64,000 bases of DNA from Nitzschia sp. DOCU1 (taxonomy: Eukaryota > Bacillariophyta > Bacillariophyceae > Bacillariales > Bacillariaceae), in the NCBI GenBank assembly GCA_951394045.1, contig OX595993.1, positions 1,240,001 through 1,304,000 of the forward strand, given 5' to 3'. The notes beneath the pieces are model-generated. The model searched no databases and was not told the origin of the DNA. It worked only from the letters and a program-made list of their open reading frames with translations. Positions 50,875 through 61,459 of the stretch are shown one piece after another (position 1 is the first letter of the stretch; every line of letters starts with the position of its first letter). The translations under genes and the position numbers were made by a program.

Positions 50875-51465
50875 TTAGTTCAGAATCTTGATCATGGCCG
50901 ATAGTTCTGCAACTGCTAGTACAACTTCTCGATCACAATTCGCCGCCAAGGCCAAATGCATGGGGGTCTTGTTTTTGGCATCCGTCAAGGCTTGGGGGTG
51001 CATAATCTTAAAGTCTTCTTGGTATCTCAATAGAACAAGCTTGACCAACTCGACAGGGGGACGAAATCCCATAATATGATGAAGAAGAGTTCCATTATTG
51101 GCATAGGTGGTAAGAAACCATGGCTGAAGGTCATCCGCTTTCATGTTTTCATCTTTGAGGACGTTGATAATCACGTCAAACTTTTTTCGTCGGAGATTCC
51201 TGTCCAGATCCGGGAGTGCCGAAAAGGACAAATCCCCAAAGCTCTCGCCCAAGATATCAGGGGCGTTTGGAAGGTTTTCCTTGAGTCTTCGGAACAAACC
51301 ATTCAATTTGGGCTTTCGGGGCGAGCGGAAAGGAGACACAACCGACGAAGGAGACGCTGGAGAATCTTCCGGTATAGTGCTTGGAGTCTCGGCGTCGAGC
51401 ACAACGTCCTTGATTGGTGCTGTTTCCTGGGGGGGATCGGTGGTAACGACAGCTTCGGCGCTCAT
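50875..51465 (-). CDS. Ankyrin-repeat-like protein
   Basis: 196 residues from ATG 51465 (MSAEAVVTTDPPQ); the longer frame lacks a better start. The first 80 residues are disordered and Pro/Ser-rich. The second half has ankyrin-like helices: NGTLLHHIMGFRPPVELVKL and KNKTPMHLALAANCDREVVL, both with the TxLHxA-like pattern. Diatoms have many such proteins with one to three degenerate ankyrin units, presumably for protein binding. It stops soon after the second unit, so a truncated array or an unseen 3' exon is possible. No membrane segment. Confidence 0.65.
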   Translation of the reverse strand: MSAEAVVTTDPPQETAPIKDVVLDAETPSTIPEDSPASPSSVVSPFRSPRKPKLNGLFRRLKENLPNAPDILGESFGDLSFSALPDLDRNLRRKKFDVIINVLKDENMKADDLQPWFLTTYANNGTLLHHIMGFRPPVELVKLVLLRYQEDFKIMHPQALTDAKNKTPMHLALAANCDREVVLAVAELSAMIKILN

Positions 51466-52118
51466 CTTGGTCAAAGTAATATGTTGCTGTTGTGGAATTG
51501 CTTGGTGGATACAAGATATGAGACAAAAGTGAGAAGTGAATGCCGCGGCGTTTTGGTAAAAGTAGCAAAAAGCCGTAGAACACTGGTACAAAGAACTGGG
51601 TATCGTTGATGCCGAGAAATCTTTCAATCATTCCACGGACGGTACACTGCACAGAAGTCACATATTGTCAACGAAAATTACTTAGGATCGGTAAGAAGAT
51701 GTTCGACCCCATTCGCATCCGTGCCTTCCTGGTATAATTGATATGCCTGGCCGAATTGTGGCAATATTGCTCTTACTCACCTTTGTGTCGTCACGATGCT
51801 GAGGCACATAAAAGTTCTCATTTTGTAAAGCCTTAACACAGTAAAGATTTATTGGACATGACGTCATGACGAATGTACCTGATTGAAGTTTTTGGCGAGG
51901 CAGCCGTGTGGACATTGGCCGGCTTGCAGGGATATCCGACTCCTGCGAATAACGTCCTTCCGCCAATCCCGAGCTTGCACCAATGCCACGACGACGATGC
52001 TCTCTCCCCGATCGAGCGAAGCGACGCACCTTCCTCGACTTCCGGCGGTCAATAACATGAAAGGTGACGAGGGTATTGTTATTGTTGTGGCTGCTCTCTA
52101 CTGCAAACGAATTCGACC
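51466..52118. other. Divergent promoter region
   Basis: 653 bp between the ankyrin-like gene and the aspartyl protease gene. Only short unconvincing frames. No element recognised. Confidence 0.5.
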
Positions 52119-54194
52119 ATGAGACAGTTCACGGCTCCAGTGACTGGTGGCGTCCGACATGGAGGTTCCTCCGCCATGCTCCTGATTGCAACTCTGTCCA
52201 TTGTGACGGGTCTTGTCCAGGCCACCAAAGTAATCACGTTTCCCTTGGTTCCCCACCATGTACAGCGTATGCGACGGCATCGGGCATTGCTCGAACAAGA
52301 AGCTAACAACACTTCGTCAATGATTCGACGCCGCGAAGAAGCCTTGCAAGTGGGCGCCTTGTATCAAGGCTATGGCACGCATTATCTTGATTTATGGTGC
52401 GGGACACCGCCTCAACGACAAACCGTCATTGTCGATACGGGCAGTGGCGTGACTGCTTTTCCTTGCAGTGGTTGTCAAGACTGCGGAGTTCCTCGGTATC
52501 ACATTGATCAACTCTTTGATGAATCCCAGTCATCGACATTTCGTCACAATACCTGTGATCAAGGATGCGTTTCGTCGCGAAGTCATTGCGCGGCGTCGAA
52601 TCAATGTCAACTCAGTATGAGTTATGCGGAAGGAAGTCGATGGGATGCCTATGAAGCGGTGGATAGTTGCTATGTGGGGGGTCCCCATGAACATCCTCTG
52701 CTACAAGATGATGGTGGGACCGATGATTTGGATCCAGGACATGCCAAGAATTTTGCCTTTGATCTGGTCTTTGGCTGTCAGACGTATTTGACGGGACTCT
52801 TCAAGACGCAAATGGCAGATGGAATCATGGGTATGGACACGAGAAATGAGGCGTTTTGGAAGCAAATGTACATGGCAGGGAAAATGGGAAATGAACAAAA
52901 GTTTAGCTTGTGTTTTTCGAGGCAGCCGACGCAAGATCGAAAGGGAACCGAAGCGGGGGCCTTGACTCTAGGAGGGGTGGATGAGAGATTTGACAAATCC
53001 CCCATGGTGTATACACCCAATGCCAGTGGGGGTCGATCAGGCTTCTTCTCGGTGCGGATTCGTCGTATGTACTTGCGCGATGGAAGCGCCGGGGAATCTG
53101 CCATGACGTCCAAAAATAATCCAACCATTGGTGTCACACCTTTGGAAGTATCCGACACAATTATGAATTCGGGGGGTATCATCGTCGATAGTGGAACTAC
53201 CGATACCTACTGGAACCGTGGTATTGCGAATGCCTTTCAAGCTGCCTTTCAAAAGTTGGCAGGTCGACCTCACAACAATGCTGCCATTTCGTTAACGCAT
53301 GAGCAACTCATGGCACTTCCAACGATTCTATTTCAACTAGAGTCTTCGCAAATTGCTAATCCAGACGTGGACGCTTTCCATACGACCGGTTTGGCAGGCG
53401 CCTTGGATCCAAAGCATCCCTACGATGTTCTTTTAGCATTTCCACCCAGCCATTACATGGAATACGACCCTCGCACAGAAAAATACACGTCTCGGTTTTA
53501 CCCGACAGAAGGTGGGGGTTCCGTCTTGGGTGCAAATGCCATGATGGGCCACAACATTTTGTTTAATGCAGACAAGGATCAAATCGGCTGGAGCGAAAGT
53601 GATTGCGATTATACTAATATTGTCACCAGCAACGGGTTCGACTTTTCGATTACTGGCAACTTGGAAACAGCACCGCCAGGAGCGGCGCCAGTGGCGGCTC
53701 CAGTGGACACCAGCATCCCTTTACCTATTGTGCCGGAACTTTCTCCTACACTGCCAGGTCCACCGCTTGCGGCACCTACGGCACCGCCCCAGGTCCCCAT
53801 TGCACCGCCTATAACACCGCCTCAAGAGCCACCCACGACACCACCCCAAGAAGCTCCAGTATCCCCTCCAACGCTTCCGCCGGTAGAATCAGGGAGTTCA
53901 ATGTCGACGCAGGATTCAAAGGGTACCTACCCTATTCTGGCGGGAATGGCCATTATGGCTTGCTGCGGCGCATGTCTCATGTATGGCGTTTGGAGGTACT
54001 GTAGTTCGTCATCATCGTCGGGTAGTACGGACTACAAGTACCAGCAAGCGGCTGTGGACGAAGTGGAACTGGTAAGCTACCAAGATGAACCCGACGACGA
54101 CGATCATGAAAAGCCGACGTCCAATGGGCAAAATGGCTTTCATGAAAATTCCAAGCCCAAGCGAAAGCCAGAATTTCACGGTGATTTCATTTAA
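52119..54194 (+). CDS. Membrane-anchored pepsin-like aspartyl protease
   Basis: 691 residues, single exon. A signal anchor or signal peptide is at about 18-37 (SAMLLIATLSIVTGLVQATK). The pepsin-like domain has both catalytic motifs: VIVDTGSGVTAFPCSGCQDC with Asp106 and IIVDSGTTDTYW with Asp357. The Cys-rich insertion after the first motif (CGVP, CDQGC, HCAASNQC) resembles plant nepenthesin-type and BACE-like enzymes. After the domain comes a Pro/Ala-rich stalk (about 515-600), a membrane helix (YPILAGMAIMACCGACLMYG) and an acidic cytoplasmic tail. Predicted to cleave proteins at the cell surface or in endomembranes as a type I protein. ATGs at 52119 and 52176 are both possible starts. Confidence 0.93.
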   Translation: MRQFTAPVTGGVRHGGSSAMLLIATLSIVTGLVQATKVITFPLVPHHVQRMRRHRALLEQEANNTSSMIRRREEALQVGALYQGYGTHYLDLWCGTPPQRQTVIVDTGSGVTAFPCSGCQDCGVPRYHIDQLFDESQSSTFRHNTCDQGCVSSRSHCAASNQCQLSMSYAEGSRWDAYEAVDSCYVGGPHEHPLLQDDGGTDDLDPGHAKNFAFDLVFGCQTYLTGLFKTQMADGIMGMDTRNEAFWKQMYMAGKMGNEQKFSLCFSRQPTQDRKGTEAGALTLGGVDERFDKSPMVYTPNASGGRSGFFSVRIRRMYLRDGSAGESAMTSKNNPTIGVTPLEVSDTIMNSGGIIVDSGTTDTYWNRGIANAFQAAFQKLAGRPHNNAAISLTHEQLMALPTILFQLESSQIANPDVDAFHTTGLAGALDPKHPYDVLLAFPPSHYMEYDPRTEKYTSRFYPTEGGGSVLGANAMMGHNILFNADKDQIGWSESDCDYTNIVTSNGFDFSITGNLETAPPGAAPVAAPVDTSIPLPIVPELSPTLPGPPLAAPTAPPQVPIAPPITPPQEPPTTPPQEAPVSPPTLPPVESGSSMSTQDSKGTYPILAGMAIMACCGACLMYGVWRYCSSSSSSGSTDYKYQQAAVDEVELVSYQDEPDDDDHEKPTSNGQNGFHENSKPKRKPEFHGDFI

Positions 54195-54436
54195 CGAAAT
54201 ATAGATAGACGAGGAAATTACCAATCCATCTGTTTCGACTGCTATATTATGTAGAATAATTGGAGTAGATTAGTTCTTGGGATGTTTATAGTTGATTATG
54301 TTCAATAGTGGGCAGTAGCATTAACGGTACAGTATCTCATCTTGAACATGTTGCGTAGTGGCCAGTCTATGTGCGTGAGTGTGCGTTATGATGTGTCAGT
54401 TTGGATGAACGCAAAGGGTTGATTTCAGTTGTGGTA

Positions 54437-55750
54437 TTATACGGATCGAAGTTCCGGATAATCGGCAATGACATCTCGCATCGTCAGAGTTTCCCCGCGA
54501 TCTTCCGGAGTCCACAAGATTTCAACGCTCTGCAAGCAGTCATCCACCTTGGCATCTGAGGCAATTCTGCGCAGAGCTTCTTCGACATCTGCTACCGAGT
54601 TGATGTTGCGAGGAATCTTGGTGGAATCTCCGTCAATGGCCATGACCAGAGTCACAACTGCCATGGTGGCCTTGCCATCAACAGCAAGAGCGGAAGTAGA
54701 GGGAGATCGAGCAGGACTGTAGTCGACCCCACCATACTTGCTGACGGTTTCCTTTTCAAATTTGCTTCGTTCCTTGATAGCTCTGGATTCATAGTCGCGT
54801 CCGGCCTTGGTAGAATCTTGATAGTGCTGATAGTATGAAGAGGCCGAAACGATGGAGGATCGTCTACGCAACAACTCCAAAGCCACTTGACTGGTCAAGT
54901 TTTGAATGCCAACGCGGCTGTCGGTATTGGCAGTGCGGGAAAGCCGATTCAAGACGTTGAGAATCGAACTGGAATCGTCGCGATTAGGAACTTCCAACGC
55001 CACACTCAGTTGAACCACCGAAGTGCCAGTTCCCAAGGCAGATGAGACGGAAGATCCAAAGCCCCCAAAGGGCGTTGAAGTCGACACGACCGAACTTGCC
55101 GAACTGCGGAAAAAGCTCGTCACAGCAAAGAGAAGGCCGCCCAGGAAGATTAGGTCAAAGAAACTGGGCCCTCTGGCATAGGTAATCACACCCCCACCTC
55201 CATAGTAGCCTCCTCCAAAGGGTGAAAAGGGCGAAATAAATGGAGAATAACCAAATCCGATACCAGGTGTAATGGAGACACTGGGTCGAGAATAATATCC
55301 CGACGAGTAGCCCTGCGAATATCCACGGCTATAACTTCCACCGCTGCTTGGCATGGATCGAGACTGACTGGGCCGAGAATACGATCCTCCCATGCGGCCT
55401 CCTGACATGGCGGCATCCGATGGAAGAGGCATGAACATCAATGCCATGGCCAGAGTTGCTGCTGCCAACTTCATGTTCATTTTGGCATTGGAGGCATCGC
55501 CCAAGAAGGTCTTTTGAAAAAATTCCAAAAAGAAGGGCTTTGGATCCGTAGAAGTAGGCTTTGAAGAGACGATTTCGGCATCCACAATATTCATGGGATC
55601 TGGCTTGTCCATGACCATGCGGCGCTGAATTAACGAGGGTGCCAGCCTGGTGGGGCGAGTGGAAATGCGTGATGGCGTTGGAGTTGTAAAGCCATTCAGC
55701 GGCTGGGCCAGAAGCCACGCCAAAGCTGCAGAAGTCCGTACGGCTTTCAT
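54437..55750 (-). CDS. Plastid DUF1517 membrane protein
   Basis: 437 residues from ATG 55750. Begins with a signal peptide (MKAVRTSAALAWLLAQPLNG) joined to FTTPTPSR, a Phe-containing plastid-targeting motif. A second hydrophobic stretch (AAATLAMALMFMPLPSDAA) may be a thylakoid signal. A Gly/Ser/Tyr-rich region (MSGGRMGGSYSRP) is followed by a membrane helix (FFDLIFLGGLLFAVTSFF), then the soluble DUF1517 domain with VVQLSVALEVPNRDDSSS, the RVGIQNLTSQVALELLRR block and DDCLQSVEILWTPE. Cyanobacterial and plant relatives (PF07466) are thylakoid or envelope membrane proteins of unclear function. Convergent with the aspartyl protease gene, 242 bp away. Confidence 0.9.
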   Translation of the reverse strand: MKAVRTSAALAWLLAQPLNGFTTPTPSRISTRPTRLAPSLIQRRMVMDKPDPMNIVDAEIVSSKPTSTDPKPFFLEFFQKTFLGDASNAKMNMKLAAATLAMALMFMPLPSDAAMSGGRMGGSYSRPSQSRSMPSSGGSYSRGYSQGYSSGYYSRPSVSITPGIGFGYSPFISPFSPFGGGYYGGGGVITYARGPSFFDLIFLGGLLFAVTSFFRSSASSVVSTSTPFGGFGSSVSSALGTGTSVVQLSVALEVPNRDDSSSILNVLNRLSRTANTDSRVGIQNLTSQVALELLRRRSSIVSASSYYQHYQDSTKAGRDYESRAIKERSKFEKETVSKYGGVDYSPARSPSTSALAVDGKATMAVVTLVMAIDGDSTKIPRNINSVADVEEALRRIASDAKVDDCLQSVEILWTPEDRGETLTMRDVIADYPELRSV

Positions 55751-56302
55751 TGTGATAATCTCGATTGTCGATCAAATGTGTGTCTGTTCGAATGTGATAT
55801 GTTGAGGCTTGTAGCCCGAACTATGAGAATGATCGAAATGGAAGGATGGAATGTGTTGTGGATGGAAGGGTCAGCAAATCAATGCAATCGTGTTCTCAAA
55901 GCGGTGTCAATAAAATCGGAAGGATCTTTCGGAGCCGTGCAGAATTCTACGGATTCCTGGTAGGACACGATCCAAGGATTGCCGCGTGGCCTTCCCTTGA
56001 CAATTTCGACCCGCACGAATGACTCAGCAATGCAGTCAAAAAAGTCGAATCACTAACCAATCCTCTCGGCGTGAAGTTTCACCGAATTATGATGACGTGT
56101 TCGTCACGTGGTGGGGCCCCGAATAAACTACCCCGAAGCCTTTTGTCTCAATCCTCCTGGCTTCCACTCTGTTCTCAGAACCTTGTAACCGCCATTCCGA
56201 TAACTCCCCACCCTTTGGTTACTTCCACAGAGTTCGACAAGATGTTGTGTTCATCGTAGCAGATCTGGAGTTGAAGGAAAACTCTCACAAATAGTATCAG
56301 CC
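55751..56302. other. Divergent promoter region
   Basis: 552 bp between the DUF1517 and ABHD18-like genes. Nothing specific seen. Confidence 0.5.
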
Positions 56303-57478
56303 ATGCTTCCGGCCAGTAGGACCATGACTTCTTGGACCATCACGACGTTTCTTCCTTGCGTTAGCTGGTTCCTGGGACTGTTGGACTATGGATTTCTTCT
56401 CTTGAAAATATTGGGACCGTTGCAGCCAAAATTCTTCACTAAGGGATATGGAGATATCCGAAAAATCAAGAGCAAACAGGCCGAAGCCGTGTCCGCAATG
56501 TCAACGTGGGAACGGCTAAAGTTGTCAAAGGAAGAAATTATTTGGGGCTCCACAACGACAGAATCAAATATTACAATCCAAGAAGGTCGATTTAGAAGTC
56601 CTCTGGCTGATGAACTGCCACCAGTAGCCGCACTAGCGCAGTTCTTGTTGTTGGTGAAGCCGCGAGGACAGAACAGTGCTGCCGACGGTATAAGTGACGA
56701 ATCCTCGATGGGAAAAAAGCAGAAAGATGTCTACATTTTAATGTTGCCTGCCACTGGGGAAACCGATGCCACCATTCGTCTGTTCACGGCACGACAGCTT
56801 GCGAGACAATATGGTTGGTGCAGTGTAATTCTAACTGCCCCATTTTACGGCGATCGCAAGCCCAAATCGCAGACGCTCTTCTTTCTCAATACCGTCGAGG
56901 ATATCCTGTTGCAAGCTTGGGGAATCATTGAAGAAGCGTCTATGCTAGCAGCGCATTTTCTTCAACAACACAATTCTGTCGTATGCTTGACAGGGTTTAG
57001 TTTTGGAGCGGCCATGGCAGGAAATGCGGCCAATTATGCATTGAGTGCCGGCTTGGACGGAAAACGACTGGGATGCGCACTTTACATGGGAAGTGCGTCC
57101 CCTTGCGTCTTAGCTGACGGTTTGTTGGAAAGTGCTATTGACTGGGATTCCTTGCGGCGATCGAAGTTTGATTCCCGACCGATCATTAGAAAGCAACTCT
57201 TTTCCGAGCTCTATCAAACACAAATGGAAACTTTGACCGGGGATTTTGTCGGCAAGAGTTCCATTTCTGTTGTCAAGGGCTACCAAATGATGCATGACGA
57301 ATTTATCCGACCCAAGTATGGATACGAGTTTGAAATCCAAATTCAAAAGCATTTGAACAAGTCTTTTGAGATGAAATGGCTTCCAGGTGGTCATGTCGTG
57401 GCGGCTTTCGTCCGACCCTATCTTCATCGGAAACTGATTGTAGACGTCGTTCAAGAGATGCTTCAATCATCGAACTGA
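56303..57478 (+). CDS. ABHD18-like alpha/beta hydrolase
   Basis: 391 residues, single exon. An N-terminal hydrophobic segment (about 12-37) is followed by the conserved start LGPLQPKFFTKGYG. The alpha/beta-hydrolase core has VYILMLPATGETDATIRLF, ILTAPFYGDRKP and the nucleophile elbow LTGFSFGAAMAG with Ser233, and near the end LPGGHVVAAFVRP with the likely catalytic His364. This pattern (APFYG.R.P with a serine elbow and GGHV) is that of the ABHD18/DUF2048 family, which is widespread in eukaryotes. The substrate was long unknown; a lipid hydrolase role is inferred from the fold. Confidence 0.85.
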   Translation: MLPASRTMTSWTITTFLPCVSWFLGLLDYGFLLLKILGPLQPKFFTKGYGDIRKIKSKQAEAVSAMSTWERLKLSKEEIIWGSTTTESNITIQEGRFRSPLADELPPVAALAQFLLLVKPRGQNSAADGISDESSMGKKQKDVYILMLPATGETDATIRLFTARQLARQYGWCSVILTAPFYGDRKPKSQTLFFLNTVEDILLQAWGIIEEASMLAAHFLQQHNSVVCLTGFSFGAAMAGNAANYALSAGLDGKRLGCALYMGSASPCVLADGLLESAIDWDSLRRSKFDSRPIIRKQLFSELYQTQMETLTGDFVGKSSISVVKGYQMMHDEFIRPKYGYEFEIQIQKHLNKSFEMKWLPGGHVVAAFVRPYLHRKLIVDVVQEMLQSSN

Positions 57479-57904
57479 AAGCACTGATAGCATTGTGTAA
57501 CACCTAGGGTGTGTAACCAGTCAATTTGTAGACTAGAATGGCTGCACCGGGAATCGTCGCACTAGCAGTTACAAGGTGTAATCACCTGTAGGTTTCGGCC
57601 TTTCGATGAAAGGCTCGGGGCCAGCTGCGCCCACACATTACACCTTTAGCATTGCAAATGAAACAGGGGTTCTAAAGTTACAAATTACAACATAGGCTTG
57701 TATTGCTAGCAAGCATCAACACACTTTTGTCTTTGGTTCCGCAGACTGCAGTGAGCGGCGCGAAGTTGGTCGCTATAAAGAAAATGCGATAAGCGCACCC
57801 AGCCGCAAGGGAAATAGGCAGTTGTACGTGCACAGGGTTCATTCGAGGGGATTGGACGCCCTCCGGGGATGGCACCCTGGTCACCATATGAGTTCAATAA
57901 CAAC
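57479..57904. other. Intergenic region with short hairpins
   Basis: Between convergent genes. It contains GTGTAAC twice (near 57494 and 57512), ACAAGGTGTAATCACCTGT and ACATTACACC words that are partly inverted relative to each other, and a perfect 7-bp hairpin GCCTTTC/GAAAGGC with a 3-base loop at 57598-57614. It may be 3'-UTR structure or the remains of a small element; no firm call. Confidence 0.35.
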
Positions 57905-58456
57905 TCAATTGACAGCTGGAACTGGAAGGGCGAGTCGCGTGGATGCTTCATCCGGGAGGGGCAAAATTTCATGTCTGCAGCATGGACAGTTGGAATGATT
58001 TTGCAACCACATAGTAATGCACTCTTGGTGAAAAATGTGGCAGCACGGCGCCCTGGTTTTCTGCACATTGCTGTCACAGCAGCTGCTAACGGGATCCGAT
58101 CTCTCAAACTCTAGCAAACATACAGGACAAGTGGCTTCCTTAGGATAGAAGACATCTCGATAGGGCCGCGTACACAAGGCATCTTCGGTAGCTTTTCGTC
58201 GTTGAATAGCGGCACTTTTTCGGACATTGATGAGTTCCAAGTCCATGCGGTGTGTCCGGGAGATCATGTTCCACGCGGCCACAAAATTGTAGCAATCGAC
58301 CGCATTCGAATACACCGACAGCGCCGAATAATAAAACCCCAGGGGCACCACAGTCATCCACACCCAGGAATAACCTCCAGCGCTGCTACTGACATCGGAG
58401 CAGGGCATAGCTTCGGTGGCGGCCATCAAGACGTTGGCGCTTGATTCAATGAACAT
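57905..58456 (-). CDS. RING-H2 finger membrane protein (probable E3 ligase)
   Basis: 183 residues from ATG 58456; the longer frame begins at TTG. One hydrophobic segment (VWMTVVPLGFYYSALSVYS) lies at about 32-50. The RING-H2 finger has the full ligand set at correct spacing: Cys110, Cys113, Cys138, His140, His143, Cys146, Cys157, Cys160 (CPVCLLEFE at the start, CCHIFHQECITMWLQNH in the middle, CPCC at the end). Small membrane RING-H2 proteins of this type usually recruit E2 enzymes to ubiquitinate membrane or ER proteins. The target is unknown. Confidence 0.82.
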   Translation of the reverse strand: MFIESSANVLMAATEAMPCSDVSSSAGGYSWVWMTVVPLGFYYSALSVYSNAVDCYNFVAAWNMISRTHRMDLELINVRKSAAIQRRKATEDALCTRPYRDVFYPKEATCPVCLLEFERSDPVSSCCDSNVQKTRAPCCHIFHQECITMWLQNHSNCPCCRHEILPLPDEASTRLALPVPAVN

Positions 58457-59710
58457 GTTGATCGTCGATGATGGAATAAAACTGGTGTGATGGGAGTATT
58501 GAGAACGTTGCAGCCGTAGAGGGAGGAAGCACAACTGCTGTCGTAATCCAATTGGTGAATCACGAGATTCAAGTATGCACGAGCGAGCTATCCAGTTAGC
58601 TGGCTTCCACTCAGCTCACCCCGGACGTGAAAAGAACCTTTCGCGAGGTTCCAGAACAATTTCTGCCAAAAAGGATTCTGCTCCACCGGTATTCGTACGC
58701 TTTTCAGGTAGAATAACACCCTAATGCTCTCAACGTTTACCCAGATAACAAGGCGCAACAAGATCAGTTGCTCTTGCTGCAACAGCTTCGAAGGTCCATT
58801 GAAAGAACAAAAGGCTGATACGCCGGGTTTTGAGCGAGAATGGATGAGGGTTCCTGGATTTTTTTTGGCGTCCGACATCATCGATACTCAACGATGCGCG
58901 GTGCGAATAATTTTTGCAGGCGTCGTTGGGAAGGTGGCACGTTCGTTCTGTGAGCAGCCACCCAAACGATCGCAAATAAATGGCAACGTGTCCCCAACGA
59001 ACTGACTGTGCGTGGTGTTTACTAAATATGCGATCGTTCAAGAGGGCCATTCGTTCCATTGCCGTTGAGGGCTCTATACAAATTGCCAGAGTGGTCGTTA
59101 TCACGAGACTGGCACCCCGATGACGGCAGTCACGGCGTGCGAACGAAGTCATCTTCAATTTGACCAAACCGAATAAAATGACTAAATGAATACTTCGATT
59201 AAATGTTGGGAATTTGGAATCGGAATCTTTTGATGGACATGTGGCATTCGGTCCGGGGCACAACGAGCGGTCAAGAATGTGCCTCGAAACTCTGCAAAAC
59301 GTCCGTTCGCTGCACAGACTACTTGCGTGTTGGAAACCGCGTTACTACAAACACTGGTTGTCGGCTTGCACTGAGTCCTCCCTCTCTCTAACCCTGTTCA
59401 ATCAAAGGTTGAAAGGTGTGGGAACCCAAGGACGATTGGTATTTACTTTGGTGTGTTGTTATTGAGACTTCGTCTTGATAGCAGAGGTGCGATTGGATCG
59501 GTCATTGCATTCCCTGCCGATAAGTTGAACTCTCTCCTGCATCTGTGACTGCTGCCTATTCCTGTTCGGATCTGGAAAGTGGTAGTTGAGGCTGAGATTA
59601 CAACCTCCTGCAAAGATTAGTGTTTGAGCGTCATTTTATTGTGAGGCAACACACAAAAAATTGATTGTTGATATTCTCGCTGTTGTTGAACGTAGTCGGT
59701 AGCAAGCATC
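58457..59710. other. Divergent intergenic region
   Basis: 1.25 kb between the RING gene and the G3BP-like gene. A minus-strand frame of 177 codons at 58730-59263 has no recognisable features and is probably chance. The last 200 bp must hold the promoter of the plus-strand gene. Confidence 0.45.
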
Positions 59711-61189
59711 ATGAGCGCCAGTGCTGAAGGTTCCAATGCACCGTCCCCCTTGACCGTCGGCAAACACTTTGTCAAGCAGTATTACAACGTGTTGCAGACT
59801 ACCTCGGATCAAATCTTTCGATTTTATCAGCCCACCTCGTTACTGAGCCATGCAGAGGGGAGCAACCCCACTGATCCTTCGGGGCTCGAAGGCTACGATA
59901 TCGCTGGTAGATGGGGTATCATTGGTAGTGAGTCCAAGGGCTTTGCTATGGAAATTGGGGCCATTGATGCGCAGCCCTCTAGCGATGGAAGTATCTTGTT
60001 GGTGGTGACTGGGGCGTTCAGCAGCTCTCCCAAGGATCCGCGAAAAACGTTCATCCATACCTTCTTCTTGAGCTACATTCCCAACACGAAGCGGTTCTAC
60101 GTTGCCAACGATGTCTTGCGATTCTTGCAAGAGACGGCGGATTCGACTCCTTCTTCTTCCGAGGGAGCCTTGGCCTCGACAGCTGCAGACGAACCTGCAT
60201 CTGCTCCTAAAGAGGCTCCTGTAGTGGAAGTATCGCCAGCAGTGACGGAGTCGGTTCCACCACCAGCAGCAGTAGAGGAATCGTCTCCTGGCGGTGGCGT
60301 CGAGGAATCCAAGGAGGAAGCACCCGAGGAGGAAGAAGAGGAACAAGCTTCACCAGCTATGGAAGAGCCCGTTGTAGAGCCTGAAGTACCTGCAGAGAAG
60401 CCTCCGGCTCCCGTAGAAACCAATGCGGAGGCTCCAAAGCCAGAGGCAAAGGATGGTGGCAAGGGAAAACGTGGAAAGGGCAAGGCGCCACCGCAACAAG
60501 CACCCAAGCAACAACCTGCTGCTTCCAAGCCTCCTACTGGTTCGTGGGCGAGTGTGGCTTCCCGTCCGGCAGCGGCTCCGACTCCTGTACCTCCCAGCCC
60601 GTCTCGGCCAGCCCCCGTGGAAAAGCCTGAACCAGAGAAGGCTCCGCCGCCCTCTCCTGCTCCCCAAGAGAAGGAGACTACGCCCAAGGATACTGGTCGA
60701 GGCCCCAAAAGTCAGGATCGGCACAAGCGCGATCCCGACTGTACGTTGGTCATCAAGGGGCTTCCAGATGGAACCAAGGATTCCGAACTTGTGGCATTAT
60801 TTGAAGGATTCGCCGCTTCGACTGGTGGCAAGATTCTTGGTACAACTGTCTCGGTCCACCGTGGTTTGGGCTTTGTGGATTACGACTCGGTTGCTCCCGT
60901 ATTGGCGGCAGTCGCCAAACATCAAGAGTCACCCATTGAATTGCACGGGCGTGTACTCGAGGTAGATCAAAAGACGGCCGAGCAACGTGCTCGACGTAAC
61001 GTGCGTGGTGGTGGTGGTGGTGGTGGTGGTGGATTTAATCGAAGTGGATCACCGGGAAATGGAGGCGCCTTTCGAGGAGGCGGTGGTGGAGGTGGAGGCC
61101 GTGGTCAATTTCGAGGACGTGGCGCTGGTGGTGGCAATGGACGAGGAGGAGACCGGGGTGGAGGACGAGGTCGTGGTGGCGGAAAATAA
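59711..61189 (+). CDS. G3BP-like RNA-binding protein (NTF2-like, RRM and RGG)
   Basis: 492 residues, single exon. Residues 12-140 form an NTF2-like domain: VGKHFVKQYYNVLQTTSDQI, FRFYQPTSLLSH, FIHTFFLSY and FYVANDVLRFL, the classic NTF2 ending. A long acidic and Pro-rich linker follows, with TGSWASVAS as in other G3BPs. An RRM lies at about 343-425 (CTLVIKGLPDGTKDSELVAL, GLGFVDYDS). The tail is RGG/Gly-rich. This order is diagnostic of the G3BP/Rasputin family, which binds mRNA and assembles stress granules in animals and plants. Expected to be cytosolic. Confidence 0.92.
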   Translation: MSASAEGSNAPSPLTVGKHFVKQYYNVLQTTSDQIFRFYQPTSLLSHAEGSNPTDPSGLEGYDIAGRWGIIGSESKGFAMEIGAIDAQPSSDGSILLVVTGAFSSSPKDPRKTFIHTFFLSYIPNTKRFYVANDVLRFLQETADSTPSSSEGALASTAADEPASAPKEAPVVEVSPAVTESVPPPAAVEESSPGGGVEESKEEAPEEEEEEQASPAMEEPVVEPEVPAEKPPAPVETNAEAPKPEAKDGGKGKRGKGKAPPQQAPKQQPAASKPPTGSWASVASRPAAAPTPVPPSPSRPAPVEKPEPEKAPPPSPAPQEKETTPKDTGRGPKSQDRHKRDPDCTLVIKGLPDGTKDSELVALFEGFAASTGGKILGTTVSVHRGLGFVDYDSVAPVLAAVAKHQESPIELHGRVLEVDQKTAEQRARRNVRGGGGGGGGGFNRSGSPGNGGAFRGGGGGGGGRGQFRGRGAGGGNGRGGDRGGGRGRGGGK

Positions 61190-61459
61190 GAAAGAACTAT
61201 CGGGACAACAAAACAGGCGAAGGTTTCTCTACTCCTGGACTCGTTTAGAATGGAGTACAATGAGTATCGAATTCAAATTACAAGGTTTGGGGATGTATTC
61301 TACAACACTGGATTTATGCAATATTTTTGTTGTTGATTCAGGACTTAGAATCTTCCTTTTTGAGAGATGGTGACAATTGCTAAAGCGTATTTCGACAAAC
61401 AATAGAAATGGATGATGGATAGAAAGCCGCATTAATTTTCTCCCTTTTCGCTGTTCGCT

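Noticed and set aside
58730..59263. 177-codon minus-strand frame
   Set aside because: No recognisable domain and overlapping competing frames; the length can arise by chance in this base composition.
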